The notes under the pieces: model-generated | What the model saw: only the letters and a program-made list of their open reading frames with translations | Told to the model about the DNA's origin: nothing | The model's database searches: none | Program-made: the position numbers and the translations under genes | Assembly (NCBI GenBank): GCA_937891425.1 | Contig: CALAGD010000066.1 | Span: 79,971 to 143,970 of the forward strand | Source of the DNA: an uncultured Pigmentiphaga sp. | GTDB taxonomy: Bacteria > Pseudomonadota > Gammaproteobacteria > Burkholderiales > Burkholderiaceae_B | Length of the DNA: 64,000 nt | Reading direction: 5' to 3' | Shown: in pieces, positions 50,962 through 60,682 of the stretch | How the letters are laid out: each line of letters begins with the position of its first letter | How positions within the stretch are numbered: position 1 is the stretch's first letter

Positions 50962-53127
50962 ATGACTGACAGTCTCGATCTCAAGCAGTTCTATCAAACC
51001 TTCTTTGAAGAGGCCGAGGAACTCCTGGCGGAAATGGAGCGGCTGCTCCTCGGGCTCAATGCCGACGATCCGGATTGGGAGCAGTTGAACGCGATCTTTC
51101 GCGCGGCGCACTCGATCAAGGGGGGAGCGGCCACTTTCGGCTTTGCGGCACTTACCGAGACCACGCACCTGCTGGAGAACATTCTGGATGCCGTGCGTAG
51201 CGGGCAGATGGCGCTGCGCCCCGACATGATAGACCTATTCCTGGAGACGAAAGACGTGCTCAGCAGTCAGCTGGAGAGTTACGGTCGAGAAACCGAGCCG
51301 GCACCTGAAACATACGAACGCATCTGCGCCATGTTGCGCCAGCTGGCCGAAGAAAAGCGCAGGGAGGCGGGCGGTACCTCGGCCGCCGCGCCCTCGCCCC
51401 AGCCTGCTGCACCGGCACAGCCAGCACCGGCCCCGGCCGCTGCGCCCGAACCTGCTCCCGCTGCCGCCACGGCGGCCCCGGCGGGTGGCGGTGCCGACGG
51501 CTCGCAACGGCTCAAGATCACGCTCACCAACGTGTCCCCGAAAGACCTCGACCTGGTCACGGCCGAAATCGGCCAGCTCACGCGGGTCGAGGCCGAGGTG
51601 CAGGAAGGCAATGTCACGACAATGTGGGTGGAATCCACGGTTTCCCCCGACGACATCATCGCCGTGTGCTGCTTTGTCATCGATGCCGATCAGATCCGGA
51701 TCGACCCGGTCGACGCCGGCGCCGTGCCGCCGACGGTAGCCGCACCTGCCGCTGACCCTGCGCCACAGGCGCCGGAACGGGTGCCGTCGGCGCAACCAGC
51801 AAGTGCACCGGCGCCGGCCCAGACGTCGCAAGCCGAACCGGAAGCAGCGCACAAGGCGCCCGAGGCCGAGCGTGCGTCCGCTTCGAAGGCGGGGGCGGCG
51901 AAGGCTGCTGCAAGTGCAAGCAGCAAGTCGCGCGACTCAAGCTCGTTGCGGGTAGGCGTCGAAAAGGTCGACCAGATCATCAACCTGGTGGGCGAGCTGG
52001 TCATTACTCAGGCCATGTTGGCTCAAACCGCGGCCGGGCTGGACCCGGTCGTGCACGACCGTCTGCTCAACGGGCTCGAACAACTCGAGCGCAACGCGCG
52101 TGACCTGCAGGAAGCCGTGATGTCCATCCGCATGGTGCCGATGGACTACGTATTCAGCCGCTTCCCCCGTGTGGTGCGCGACCAGGCCGCGCGTCTGGGC
52201 AAGCAGGTCGAACTGATTTTCGAAGGGCGCACCACCGAGCTCGACAAGAGCCTTATCGAGCGCATCATCGACCCGATCACGCACCTCGTGCGCAACAGCC
52301 TCGATCACGGCATCGAACCGCCTGAGGAGCGCATCGCGCTGGGCAAGCCGCCCGCGGGGCGCCTGGTGCTCAGCGCCGAACACAATGGCGGCAACATCGT
52401 CATCGAGGTGTCGGACGACGGTGCGGGCCTCAACCGCGAGAAAATCCTGGCCAAGGCGAAGAGCCAGGGCATGCCCATCAGCGACAACGCCCCCGACGAG
52501 GAAGTCTGGCAGCTCATTTTTGCGCCGGGGTTTTCCACGGCTGCACGGGTTACCGATCTTTCGGGCCGGGGCGTCGGCATGGACGTGGTCAAGCGCAATA
52601 TCCAGGGAATGGGCGGACACGTGCAGGTATCCTCCCGCCGCGGCGAAGGCACCACCACCCGCATCATCCTGCCGCTCACGCTGGCCATTCTCGACGGCAT
52701 GTCGGTCAAGGTGGCTGACGAGGTGTTCATCCTGCCGCTCAGCCACGTTACCGAATCGCTGCAGCCCGAGCCCGAACAGCTGCGGACGATGGGTGGAACC
52801 GATCGGGTGCTGCGGGTGCGGGGCGAATACCTTCCGCTCATCGAGCTGTACCAGGTCTTCGACGTGAAAGGCGCGCAGACCGACCCGTGCAAGGCCATCG
52901 CCGTGATCATGCAGGCCGAAGATCGTCGGTTTGCATTGCTGGTGGATCATCTCGTGGGTCAGCACCAGGTGGTGGTCAAGAGCCTGGAGACCAATTACCG
53001 CAAGGTTCCCGGCGTGTCGGCGGCCACCATCATGGGTGACGGCAGCGTGGCACTCATCGTCGATGTGTTCGCCGTGGCGCGCATGAATCGTGAGCGTTGG
53101 CAGCGTGTTGCCGATTTTGCAAATTGA
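50962..53127 (+). CDS. cheA: Chemotaxis histidine kinase CheA
   Basis: A 721-residue kinase. In order: P1 Hpt domain with His50 in AAHSIKGGA, an Ala/Pro-rich linker (about 135-180), a P2-like domain (about 180-245), a second Ala/Pro/Glu/Ser linker (about 250-330), a P3 dimerisation helix pair (RVGVEKVDQIINLVGELVI), P4 ATPase with LVRNSLDHGIEPPEER and VSDDGAGLN, and the P5 CheW-like end. It phosphorylates CheY and CheB in response to receptors. Confidence 0.97.
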   Translation: MTDSLDLKQFYQTFFEEAEELLAEMERLLLGLNADDPDWEQLNAIFRAAHSIKGGAATFGFAALTETTHLLENILDAVRSGQMALRPDMIDLFLETKDVLSSQLESYGRETEPAPETYERICAMLRQLAEEKRREAGGTSAAAPSPQPAAPAQPAPAPAAAPEPAPAAATAAPAGGGADGSQRLKITLTNVSPKDLDLVTAEIGQLTRVEAEVQEGNVTTMWVESTVSPDDIIAVCCFVIDADQIRIDPVDAGAVPPTVAAPAADPAPQAPERVPSAQPASAPAPAQTSQAEPEAAHKAPEAERASASKAGAAKAAASASSKSRDSSSLRVGVEKVDQIINLVGELVITQAMLAQTAAGLDPVVHDRLLNGLEQLERNARDLQEAVMSIRMVPMDYVFSRFPRVVRDQAARLGKQVELIFEGRTTELDKSLIERIIDPITHLVRNSLDHGIEPPEERIALGKPPAGRLVLSAEHNGGNIVIEVSDDGAGLNREKILAKAKSQGMPISDNAPDEEVWQLIFAPGFSTAARVTDLSGRGVGMDVVKRNIQGMGGHVQVSSRRGEGTTTRIILPLTLAILDGMSVKVADEVFILPLSHVTESLQPEPEQLRTMGGTDRVLRVRGEYLPLIELYQVFDVKGAQTDPCKAIAVIMQAEDRRFALLVDHLVGQHQVVVKSLETNYRKVPGVSAATIMGDGSVALIVDVFAVARMNRERWQRVADFAN

Positions 53128-53139
53128 TAGGACATTGCC

Positions 53140-53631
53140 ATGATCGACAAGGAAAAAGAGCAGACGGAAGGCGCGGGCCAGGAGTTTCTGGTTTTCCGGT
53201 TGGGGAACGAAGAATACGGGATCGACATCCTGAAGGTGCAGGAAATCCGGGGATACGACCCGAAAAGCGTGACGCGCATCGCCAACGTTCCCGAATTCAT
53301 CAAGGGGGTGACCAACCTGCGCGGCGTCATTGTCCCCATCGTCGACCTTCGTGTGCGTTTCCGTCTTGGCACCGCCGACTACAACGCACAGACCGTGGTG
53401 ATCATCCTCAACCTGTCCGAACGGGTGGTGGGCATCGTGGTCGATGGCGTGTCTGATGTGCTCATGCTGAAAACATCCGAGATCCGTCCGGCACCCGAGT
53501 TCGGTTCGACCCTGTCCACCGAATACCTGACCGGTCTGGGAACGGTGGACGGACGCATGCTCATTCTGGTCGATATCGAAAAACTCATGACTTCCGAGGA
53601 AATGGCGCTGGTTGATCAGGCCAGTGAGTGA
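53140..53631 (+). CDS. cheW: Chemotaxis adaptor CheW
   Basis: A 163-residue protein with the SH3-like CheW fold: FRLGNEEYGIDILKVQEIRGY, FIKGVTNLRGVIVPIVDLRVRF and VDGVSDVLML are conserved. It links receptors to CheA. It starts 12 bases after cheA and ends 31 bases before the first receptor gene. Confidence 0.97.
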   Translation: MIDKEKEQTEGAGQEFLVFRLGNEEYGIDILKVQEIRGYDPKSVTRIANVPEFIKGVTNLRGVIVPIVDLRVRFRLGTADYNAQTVVIILNLSERVVGIVVDGVSDVLMLKTSEIRPAPEFGSTLSTEYLTGLGTVDGRMLILVDIEKLMTSEEMALVDQASE

Positions 53632-53662
53632 CGTGATTCCCCATGCAGAAAAAGAGTTCAAG

Positions 53663-55204
53663 ATGAAACAGCGCATGAAGCTAACCACCTGGTTCGACCT
53701 CGCCCTGGGGTTGCTGCTTATCCTCAGCATCATTGCTGCGGGAATCGCGTGGTGGGGGCCGGCGGCGTCGCAGGCTGCAACCGGCGCGGCACAGGCCGAT
53801 GGCGGATTTGCCCAGTTCTGGTCACATCCGCAGTTTGGCTATCGTTCGTTGATCATCATCGTGCTGGCAGTCAGCCTGGTGGTGCTGTACGCCATCCGGC
53901 GTGCCGTCCGGAATCGGGTGGTGCTGCCACTGGGTGAAATGGTTGAACATTGCAAGCGCATCGCCCAGGGTGACCTGGCCACCATGCCGGAAGACCGTGG
54001 CACCGACGAAGTTGGCCAGGTCTGGGACAGCATCGCGCGCATGCAGCAAAGCCTGGGACGTACCGTGCGCGCCGTGAAGGAAAGCATCGCAGGGCTGCAT
54101 GTGGGCGCGCAGCAGATCGCCACCAGCAGTTCCGATTTGTCTGAACGTACCGAACAGCAGGTCAGCTCACTGCAGGACACGGCGCTGAGCATGGAGCAAC
54201 TCGCCAACGCGGTGAAGCAGACGGCCGACCACGCCGCCCAGGCCAGTGAACTGGCGCGGGGTGCATCGCATGTGGCGTCGACCGGGGGCGAGGCGGTGAA
54301 TACCGTGGTCGCCACCATGCAGGAAATCGCGGTCAGCTCCAGCCGCATCAATGAAATTGTCGGTGTCATCGATTCGATCGCGTTCCAGACCAACATTCTC
54401 GCGCTGAATGCGGCGGTTGAGGCTGCACGTGCCGGCGAACAGGGCAAGGGCTTTGCTGTGGTGGCCGGTGAGGTGCGCAGCCTCGCGCAGCGCAGCGCCC
54501 AGGCAGCGCGCGAGATCAAGGATCTTATCGAAGCCTCGTCCGAGAAGGTGGCCGAAGGTTCGCGCCAGGTCGAACAGGCCGGCGCAACCATGAAAGACAT
54601 CGTGGCCTCCGTGCATCGCGTCACCGATCTCATCAGCGAGATTTCGGCTGCGGCGGGCGAGCAGTCCGACGATATCGACGATGTCAAGCAGACCATCAGC
54701 ACCATGGACGGCGCAACGTTGCAGAACGCTGCCCTGGTCAACCAGGCCGCAAGCGCGGCGCGCGAACTCGAGATGCAGGCCCGTCGGCTGGGCGAAGTCG
54801 TGGCCTCGATCCGCTGCCCGGCAGAAGACCGCCGCAGCGAGCGGGTGCGCGCAGCCGGCGCGACCACCCTTCGCGAGGGTGCAAAGCCACGTACGCAGGC
54901 CGCGGCGACTGCCGCCCAGCAGACCGCTGCGAGAAAGTCAGCCGAGCAGGCGCAGGGGCAGGACACCCGTCCGCAGGTCAGGCCGACTGCCGTACCCAAG
55001 CTTGCCAACGAGTCGGCACGGGCAGCCGGTTTCACCATCGGCACGCCGCGCGACCGGGTGCACGCCGGGGCAGCCGCGGCCGAGTCCCGCACGCGAGCGG
55101 CATCGTTCCAGTCTGACGCACATGCGGCACAACGGGCTGCGCTCCGCAAGCCGGTAGCGGCGGCCACCGCCAGTGCCGATGACGATGACTGGGAATCGTT
55201 CTAG
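53663..55204 (+). CDS. Methyl-accepting chemotaxis protein with minimal periplasmic part
   Basis: A 513-residue receptor. TM1 is about 12-30, TM2 about 61-79; only some 30 residues lie between, so no ligand-binding domain exists. HAMP covers about 80-133 and the conserved signalling tip ([46 protein letters not shown], near residues 245-290) is intact. The last five residues, DWESF, resemble the NWETF tether for CheR and CheB. The start at 53663 avoids an in-frame ATG inside cheW. It may respond to internal or indirect signals. Confidence 0.9.
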   Translation: [513 protein letters not shown]

Positions 55205-55263
55205 CCAGGCCGTTGCGTATTTGAACCCACCGCGAAGACCACAAGATATTGATCGGAGGCATT

Positions 55264-56970
55264 ATGGGTCGTTTTTCGTTGAGGAACATCACGGTCAAGG
55301 GATCGTTGATGTGTGTGCTGGCGCTGTTCATGATCATGCTGATTGCCACCGGCGGAATCGCTGCCTACATGATGGCCGATTCTGCGCGGGCGGTGAGCTC
55401 GATCGAGCAGACCGGCACCCTGGTGCACCAGGCCAATACCATCAACACCGCGCTGCTGCGGGCGCGCGTTGCGTTGTTGACTGCGGCCGAGGCGGAAGCA
55501 TCGCGCGACGCCGCCCGTGCGCGCTCCAAGGTTGAAGAGGCCAAGCAGCAGATTTCGCTCGCGAAATCGACCTTCGGCGCATTCCAGCAGGCCGCGCCCG
55601 ACGAGGATGAACAGCGCCGCCTGTACATGGATGTGGTACGTACCTATCGCGGTTACATCGACGATGGGGTAGAGACGCTGGTGGAAGCCATGTCAAGTGG
55701 GGACTATGTCGGTTTCTACAGCGTGAACGCAACCTATGGCGAGCCGCGTGGGGCTGCGTTCGTCAAGGCAATCGAGAACTACGTCGAACATGCTGACCAG
55801 TACCGCGTCGAGGTACTTCAGCAGGTGGAGCGCAACCGCACCATCCAGATGATTGCCATGGCACTGTCGGTGGTGATCGGCTTCATCCTCATGGTCGCTG
55901 CCCGCGTGTTCCTCGGACGTACCGTGCTGCGCCCGCTGGCCAATGTGGCCGAATGCTTCGAGCGGATCGCCAACGGCGACTTCTCGGTGCGCGTCGATTC
56001 TGGCGATGCCCGCAACGAAATGACCGAGATGCTGCGTTCGCTCGAACGCATGCAGAAGGGGCTGAGCCGCACCGTGCTGCAGGTGCGTCGCAGCGTGGAC
56101 GAGATCAACAACGGGGCGCGGGAGATTGCCGCGGGCAATGCCGACCTGTCCAGCCGCACGGAAGAACAGGCGGCCTCGCTCGAGGAAACTGCGGCCAGCA
56201 TGGAAGAGCTTGCCTCCACCGTCAAGCAGAACGCCGACAACGCACGCCAGGCCAACCAGCTGGCTGCCAGCGCGTCCGATACCGCCCTGCGCGGCGGCGA
56301 GGTCGTTGGCCGCGTGATCGAGTCGATGAGCCGCATCTCCGACAGCTCGCGCAAGATCACTGAAATCATCAACGTGATCGACGGCATTGCATTCCAGACC
56401 AACATTCTGGCGCTCAACGCAGCGGTTGAGGCGGCGCGTGCCGGCGAGCAGGGCAAGGGCTTCGCGGTGGTGGCCGGTGAGGTCCGTTCCCTGGCACAGC
56501 GCAGCGCGCAGGCAGCCAAGGAGATCGCCGAGCTCATCCGCGCTTCGGTCAGCGAGGTGGAGGGCGGCAGTTCGCTGGTTGCCGAAGCGGGCGACACGAT
56601 GCAGCAGGTGGTCCATGCGGTGCAACGCGTGACCGACATCATGGGCGAGATATCTGCAGCGTCCGAAGAACAGGCGTCGGGTATCGACCAGGTCAACCAC
56701 GCGATCGCGCAGATGGATCAGGTCACTCAACAGAACGCTGCCCTGGTCGAACAGGCCGCGGCCGCTGCTGCCTCGCTTGAGGATCAGGCGCGCCGGCTGC
56801 GTGAGGCCGTGTCCATCTTCCGCGTGAACGATGTCGAGATCATCGATCTGCATGAAGATGACAGGAAAGCCGGCAATGCCGACGAGCATGAGGGTTACCT
56901 CGAGCGCCAGGATGATTCCGAAGAACAGCAGTACGCTGGCGGTGGCGTGCCTGCGCTCGCGACGCCGTAA
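55264..56970 (+). CDS. Methyl-accepting chemotaxis protein with four-helix-type sensory domain
   Basis: A 568-residue receptor. TM1 about 15-38, a helical periplasmic domain of about 150 residues (Tar/Tsr-like), TM2 about 192-215, HAMP, then the signalling domain with [32 protein letters not shown]-type tip ([12 protein letters not shown]). The C-terminal tail is long and acidic without a CheR pentapeptide. ATG 55264 follows GGAGG. Ligand is unknown. Confidence 0.94.
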   Translation: [568 protein letters not shown]

Positions 56971-56990
56971 GCAGGAGCAGCAGGAACACA

Positions 56991-57827
56991 ATGTCGGTTC
57001 ACTCTGTTGCGGCACCGCCTGCTGAGCGAGATTTCGAGTTCCGCGACAGCGATTTTGCCCAGGTGCGTGCCATGATTTACCAGCGGGCAGGCATCGCCTT
57101 GGGCGACCACAAGCGCGAGATGGTGTATAGCCGTCTCGCGCGGCGGTTGCGAAGTCTGGGCGTGGGCGATTTCGCGACCTATCTCGATCGTCTGCGGGCC
57201 TCTCCCAACGATCCTGAATGGGAACATTTCGTCAACGCCCTTACCACGACGTTGACTGCGTTTTTTCGCGAGCCGCACCACTTCACGATCTTGCGCGATT
57301 TCGCCGCAAAGCAGGCACGTCCTTTATCGATCTGGTGCGCGGCTGCCTCTTCGGGCGAAGAGCCGTATTCCATCGCCATCACGCTGTGCGAGGCGCATGA
57401 AAGCGGGGCGCGCGGGCAGGTGCTGGCTACTGATATCAATACGCAGGTGCTCGATCGTGCGCGCCAGGGGGTCTATCCCATGGAGCGTGTCGCGGGCGTT
57501 TCGCCGGAGCGTTTGCGTCGTTTCTTCCTGAAGGGAAGCGGCAGGAATCAGGGAAAGGTCAAGGTCAGGCCCGAGCTGGCTTCTATGATCACCTTCAGGT
57601 ACTTGAACCTGCTGGATTCACAATGGGATCTGCCAGAGCGCTTCGATGCCATTTTCTGTAGAAATGTCATGATTTACTTCGACAAGCCGACCCAGGCTCG
57701 CATTCTCGCGCGCATGGCGCGTTTGCTCGACAAGGGTGGGCTGCTGTTCGCCGGGCACTCGGAGAACTTCTCCTATGTGACTACCGAGTTTCGTCTTCTG
57801 GGACGCACGGTCTACGAGCGGGTGTAA
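56991..57827 (+). CDS. cheR: Chemotaxis methyltransferase CheR
   Basis: A 278-residue SAM-dependent enzyme that methylates receptor glutamates. The N-terminal helical domain precedes the SAM-binding SIWCAAASSGEEPYSIAITL (about 118-137), ATDINTQVLDRAR and FDAIFCRNVMIYFD motifs. It starts 21 bases after the second receptor and 6 bases before cheD. Confidence 0.97.
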   Translation: MSVHSVAAPPAERDFEFRDSDFAQVRAMIYQRAGIALGDHKREMVYSRLARRLRSLGVGDFATYLDRLRASPNDPEWEHFVNALTTTLTAFFREPHHFTILRDFAAKQARPLSIWCAAASSGEEPYSIAITLCEAHESGARGQVLATDINTQVLDRARQGVYPMERVAGVSPERLRRFFLKGSGRNQGKVKVRPELASMITFRYLNLLDSQWDLPERFDAIFCRNVMIYFDKPTQARILARMARLLDKGGLLFAGHSENFSYVTTEFRLLGRTVYERV

Positions 57828-57833
57828 CGGAAG

Positions 57834-58451
57834 ATGGCCGAATTTGGTAATGCGCTGGCGTCCCACCGGCGTTTCGATGCGCGTCTGGGATGCGACGTCG
57901 TCAAGATCCTGCCGAATGAGTACTTCATTACCCGTGAAGACATCATTCTCAGCACCGTGCTCGGATCGTGCGTGGCGGCCTGCATACGCGACCCTGCCGC
58001 CCGTGTCGGTGGCATGAACCACTTCATGCTGCCCGGTTCGGATGCCAGTTCGCCCTTTGAGGCATCCATGCGGTACGGTGCCTATGCCATGGAAATGCTC
58101 ATCAACGAGCTGCTCAAGGCGGGTGCCCGCCGGGAGCGTCTGGAAGCCAAGGTGTTCGGAGGTGCTGCTGTCGTCGACCAGATCCGCCTCATGAATATCG
58201 GGCAGCGCAACGCGGAGTTCGTGCTGAACTATCTTCACACCGAAGGAATCCCGGTGCTTGCCCAGGATTTATGCGGAAATTTTGCCCGGCATATACACTA
58301 TCGTCCTTACGACGGAACGGTGCGGGTGCGCCGCATGCGTTCGGAGCGCTCGACTGGTGTACTCACACGTCGAGAAACCGAGTTGCAGCAGAAGCTGCGC
58401 GAATCGCGGCCGACACCTGTATTCGAGTTGTTCGATGCCGCGGACACGTGA
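57834..58451 (+). CDS. cheD: Receptor glutamine deamidase CheD
   Basis: A 205-residue protein with the Cys46-His63 catalytic pair (STVLGSCVAAC and GGMNHFMLPG). It converts receptor glutamines to glutamates. The C-terminal tail has an Arg-rich region. The start follows cheR by 6 bases. Confidence 0.96.
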   Translation: MAEFGNALASHRRFDARLGCDVVKILPNEYFITREDIILSTVLGSCVAACIRDPAARVGGMNHFMLPGSDASSPFEASMRYGAYAMEMLINELLKAGARRERLEAKVFGGAAVVDQIRLMNIGQRNAEFVLNYLHTEGIPVLAQDLCGNFARHIHYRPYDGTVRVRRMRSERSTGVLTRRETELQQKLRESRPTPVFELFDAADT

Positions 58452-58468
58452 GGAAATGACGACGCGAC

Positions 58469-59539
58469 ATGACCCTTCAACAACGTAAGATCAAGGTCCT
58501 TTGCGTAGACGACTCGGCGCTGGTGCGCAGTCTGATGACGGAAATCATCAATTCCCAACCCGACATGGAGGTGGTGGCTGTCGCGCCCGATCCGATCGTC
58601 GCCCGGGACCTGATCAAGCGGCACAACCCGGACGTTCTCACCCTCGATGTCGAGATGCCGCGCATGGATGGCCTGGATTTTCTCGAGAAACTGATGCGTC
58701 TGCGCCCCATGCCGGTGGTCATGGTGTCGTCATTGACTCAACGCGGGTCCGAAGTGACACTGCGCGCGCTCGAGCTGGGCGCGGTCGATTTCGTCGCGAA
58801 GCCCACCGTGGGCATTCGCGCCGGCCTGCTGGAATACGCCGATCTCATCGCCGATCGCATTCGGGCGGCGGCACGTTCCAGGCCCCGGCCGCGGGGTGTC
58901 CGCACCGAAAACCGGCCCGTGACGACACTCAAGCGGCCGCTCGGAAGCACCGAGAAGCTCATTCTTGTGGGTGCTTCCACCGGGGGCACGGAAGCCATCC
59001 GCGAATTCTTGCAGCCGATGCCGCCTGATTGCCCGGGTACGCTGATTACACAGCACATGCCGCCTGGGTTCACGCGATCGTTCGCCGAGCGCCTGAACAA
59101 CGTGTGCGCGATGACCGTTGCCGAGGCACGCCATGGCGAGCGGGTCCTGCCCGGGCACGCCTACATTGCGCCCGGCGACCATCACATGCGTCTTGCCAGA
59201 AGTGGAGCCAATTACGTCATCGAGCTGGATCGTTCCGAACCGGTCAACCGCCACCGGCCTTCCGTTGATGTGCTGTTCGAGTCGGCCGCCCGTGTTGCGG
59301 GGAAGAACGCCATAGGCGTCATCCTGACGGGCATGGGCCGCGACGGCGCGGCGGGGATGCTGGCCATGCATCAGGCGGGGGCCCGTACGTTCGCACAGGA
59401 TGAGGCCAGTTCCGTAGTGTTCGGGATGCCGCGCGAAGCGATCGCCCTGGGGGCGGTCGACGAGGTGGTGAGTATTTCCGAAATGAGTGAACGTGTGCTC
59501 GCCAGCCTCGCGGAGAGCGGCAGAGCCAGCCGGATCTGA
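58469..59539 (+). CDS. cheB: Methylesterase/deamidase CheB
   Basis: A 356-residue two-domain enzyme. The receiver domain holds Asp60 (LTLDVEMPRMDG). The C-terminal hydrolase has Ser170 (VGASTGGTEAI), His196 (TQHMPPG) and Asp292 (GMGRDGAAGML). Phosphorylation by CheA activates demethylation. Confidence 0.97.
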   Translation: MTLQQRKIKVLCVDDSALVRSLMTEIINSQPDMEVVAVAPDPIVARDLIKRHNPDVLTLDVEMPRMDGLDFLEKLMRLRPMPVVMVSSLTQRGSEVTLRALELGAVDFVAKPTVGIRAGLLEYADLIADRIRAAARSRPRPRGVRTENRPVTTLKRPLGSTEKLILVGASTGGTEAIREFLQPMPPDCPGTLITQHMPPGFTRSFAERLNNVCAMTVAEARHGERVLPGHAYIAPGDHHMRLARSGANYVIELDRSEPVNRHRPSVDVLFESAARVAGKNAIGVILTGMGRDGAAGMLAMHQAGARTFAQDEASSVVFGMPREAIALGAVDEVVSISEMSERVLASLAESGRASRI

Positions 59540-59606
59540 TCCGGCAAACCAACATTCGGGCAATCAGGATCAAGAATGCTCAGGCTGTGAAGAGTGGAGT
59601 CAACTG

Positions 59607-60002
59607 ATGGTAAACAAAGACATCAAGATTCTGGTCGTCGACGACTTCCCCACGATGCGGCGCATCGTGCGGAACCTGCTGAAGGAGCTGGGGTTCGAAA
59701 ACGTCGATGAAGCCGAAGACGGCCAGATGGCGCTCGACAAACTGCAAAGCGGCGCCTTTCACCTGGTCGTTTCCGACTGGAACATGCCCAATCTCGATGG
59801 GCTATCCATGCTCAAGCAGATTCGGGCGAACCCCGCGCTCAGCAAGATACCGGTGTTGATGGTCACTGCCGAAGCCAAGAAGGAGAACATCATTGCCGCG
59901 GCTCAGGCTGGTGCGAGCGGGTATGTGGTCAAGCCGTTCACGGCCGCAACGCTGGAAGAAAAGCTCAACAAGATTTTCGAGAAGATGGCCCAACAAAATT
60001 AG
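59607..60002 (+). CDS. cheY: Chemotaxis response regulator CheY
   Basis: A 131-residue receiver, with Asp12-Asp13, Asp57 (VVSDWNMPNLDG), Thr87 and Lys109 in the same numbering as E. coli CheY. Phospho-CheY binds FliM to change rotation. The start ATG 59607 is supported by a GGAG site. It is followed by cheZ with 23 bases between. Confidence 0.97.
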   Translation: MVNKDIKILVVDDFPTMRRIVRNLLKELGFENVDEAEDGQMALDKLQSGAFHLVVSDWNMPNLDGLSMLKQIRANPALSKIPVLMVTAEAKKENIIAAAQAGASGYVVKPFTAATLEEKLNKIFEKMAQQN

Positions 60003-60025
60003 TTGGGGCGTCGTGAGGTAATGCC

Positions 60026-60670
60026 ATGAGTAACGCCGACCAGTATCCGAAAGCCCCGGCTGCCGACTCCGACGTGGCCGAAGATCTGCTCAAGCGCATT
60101 GGGCAGATGACCCGAATGTTGCGCGACAGCATGCGCGAGCTTGGCCTCGACCAGGCCATTGAACGCGCGGCCCAGGCGATTCCTGACGCACGCGACCGCC
60201 TGCGTTATGTCGCGCAGATGACCGAGCAGGCAGCCAACCGGGTACTGAATGCCACCGAAGCGGCCCAGCCCCTGCAGGAAGGTCTCATCACGGCCGCGAA
60301 GGAGCTCGACCAGCGTTGGGAAGAATGGTTCGAACGCCCACTCGACATGCCTGAAGCGCGTGCCCTGGTCGACGACACCCGCGCTTTCCTGCGGCGTGTC
60401 CCGAAGGATGCCAAGGCCACGCAGGACCAGCTCTTTGACATCATGATGGCGCAAGATTTCCAGGACCTCACCGGACAGGTCATCATGAAGATGATGGACG
60501 TCATCGGCGCCATCGAACGCGAACTGCTGCAGGCCCTGCTCGACAACGTACCCGCCGAGAAACGCAGCGAAACCAACAGCCTGCTGAACGGTCCGGCGGT
60601 GACGCCTGCTTCCGACGTGGTCACCAGCCAGGGTCAGGTCGACGATCTGCTTGCCAGCCTCGGTCTCTGA
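60026..60670 (+). CDS. cheZ: CheY phosphatase CheZ
   Basis: A 214-residue protein with the helical hairpin and catalytic glutamine in AQDFQDLTGQVIMKMMDVIGA (shown short). The C-terminal GQVDDLLASLGL is the CheY-binding peptide. It ends 12 bases before flhB. Confidence 0.96.
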   Translation: MSNADQYPKAPAADSDVAEDLLKRIGQMTRMLRDSMRELGLDQAIERAAQAIPDARDRLRYVAQMTEQAANRVLNATEAAQPLQEGLITAAKELDQRWEEWFERPLDMPEARALVDDTRAFLRRVPKDAKATQDQLFDIMMAQDFQDLTGQVIMKMMDVIGAIERELLQALLDNVPAEKRSETNSLLNGPAVTPASDVVTSQGQVDDLLASLGL

Positions 60671-60682
60671 TCCGAGTGAGCG

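Noticed and set aside
51937..53733. A 598-codon minus-strand frame across cheA, cheW and the receptor start
   Set aside because: Crosses three certain genes and shows no signal or domain; composition is His/Asp-rich as expected for an antisense frame.
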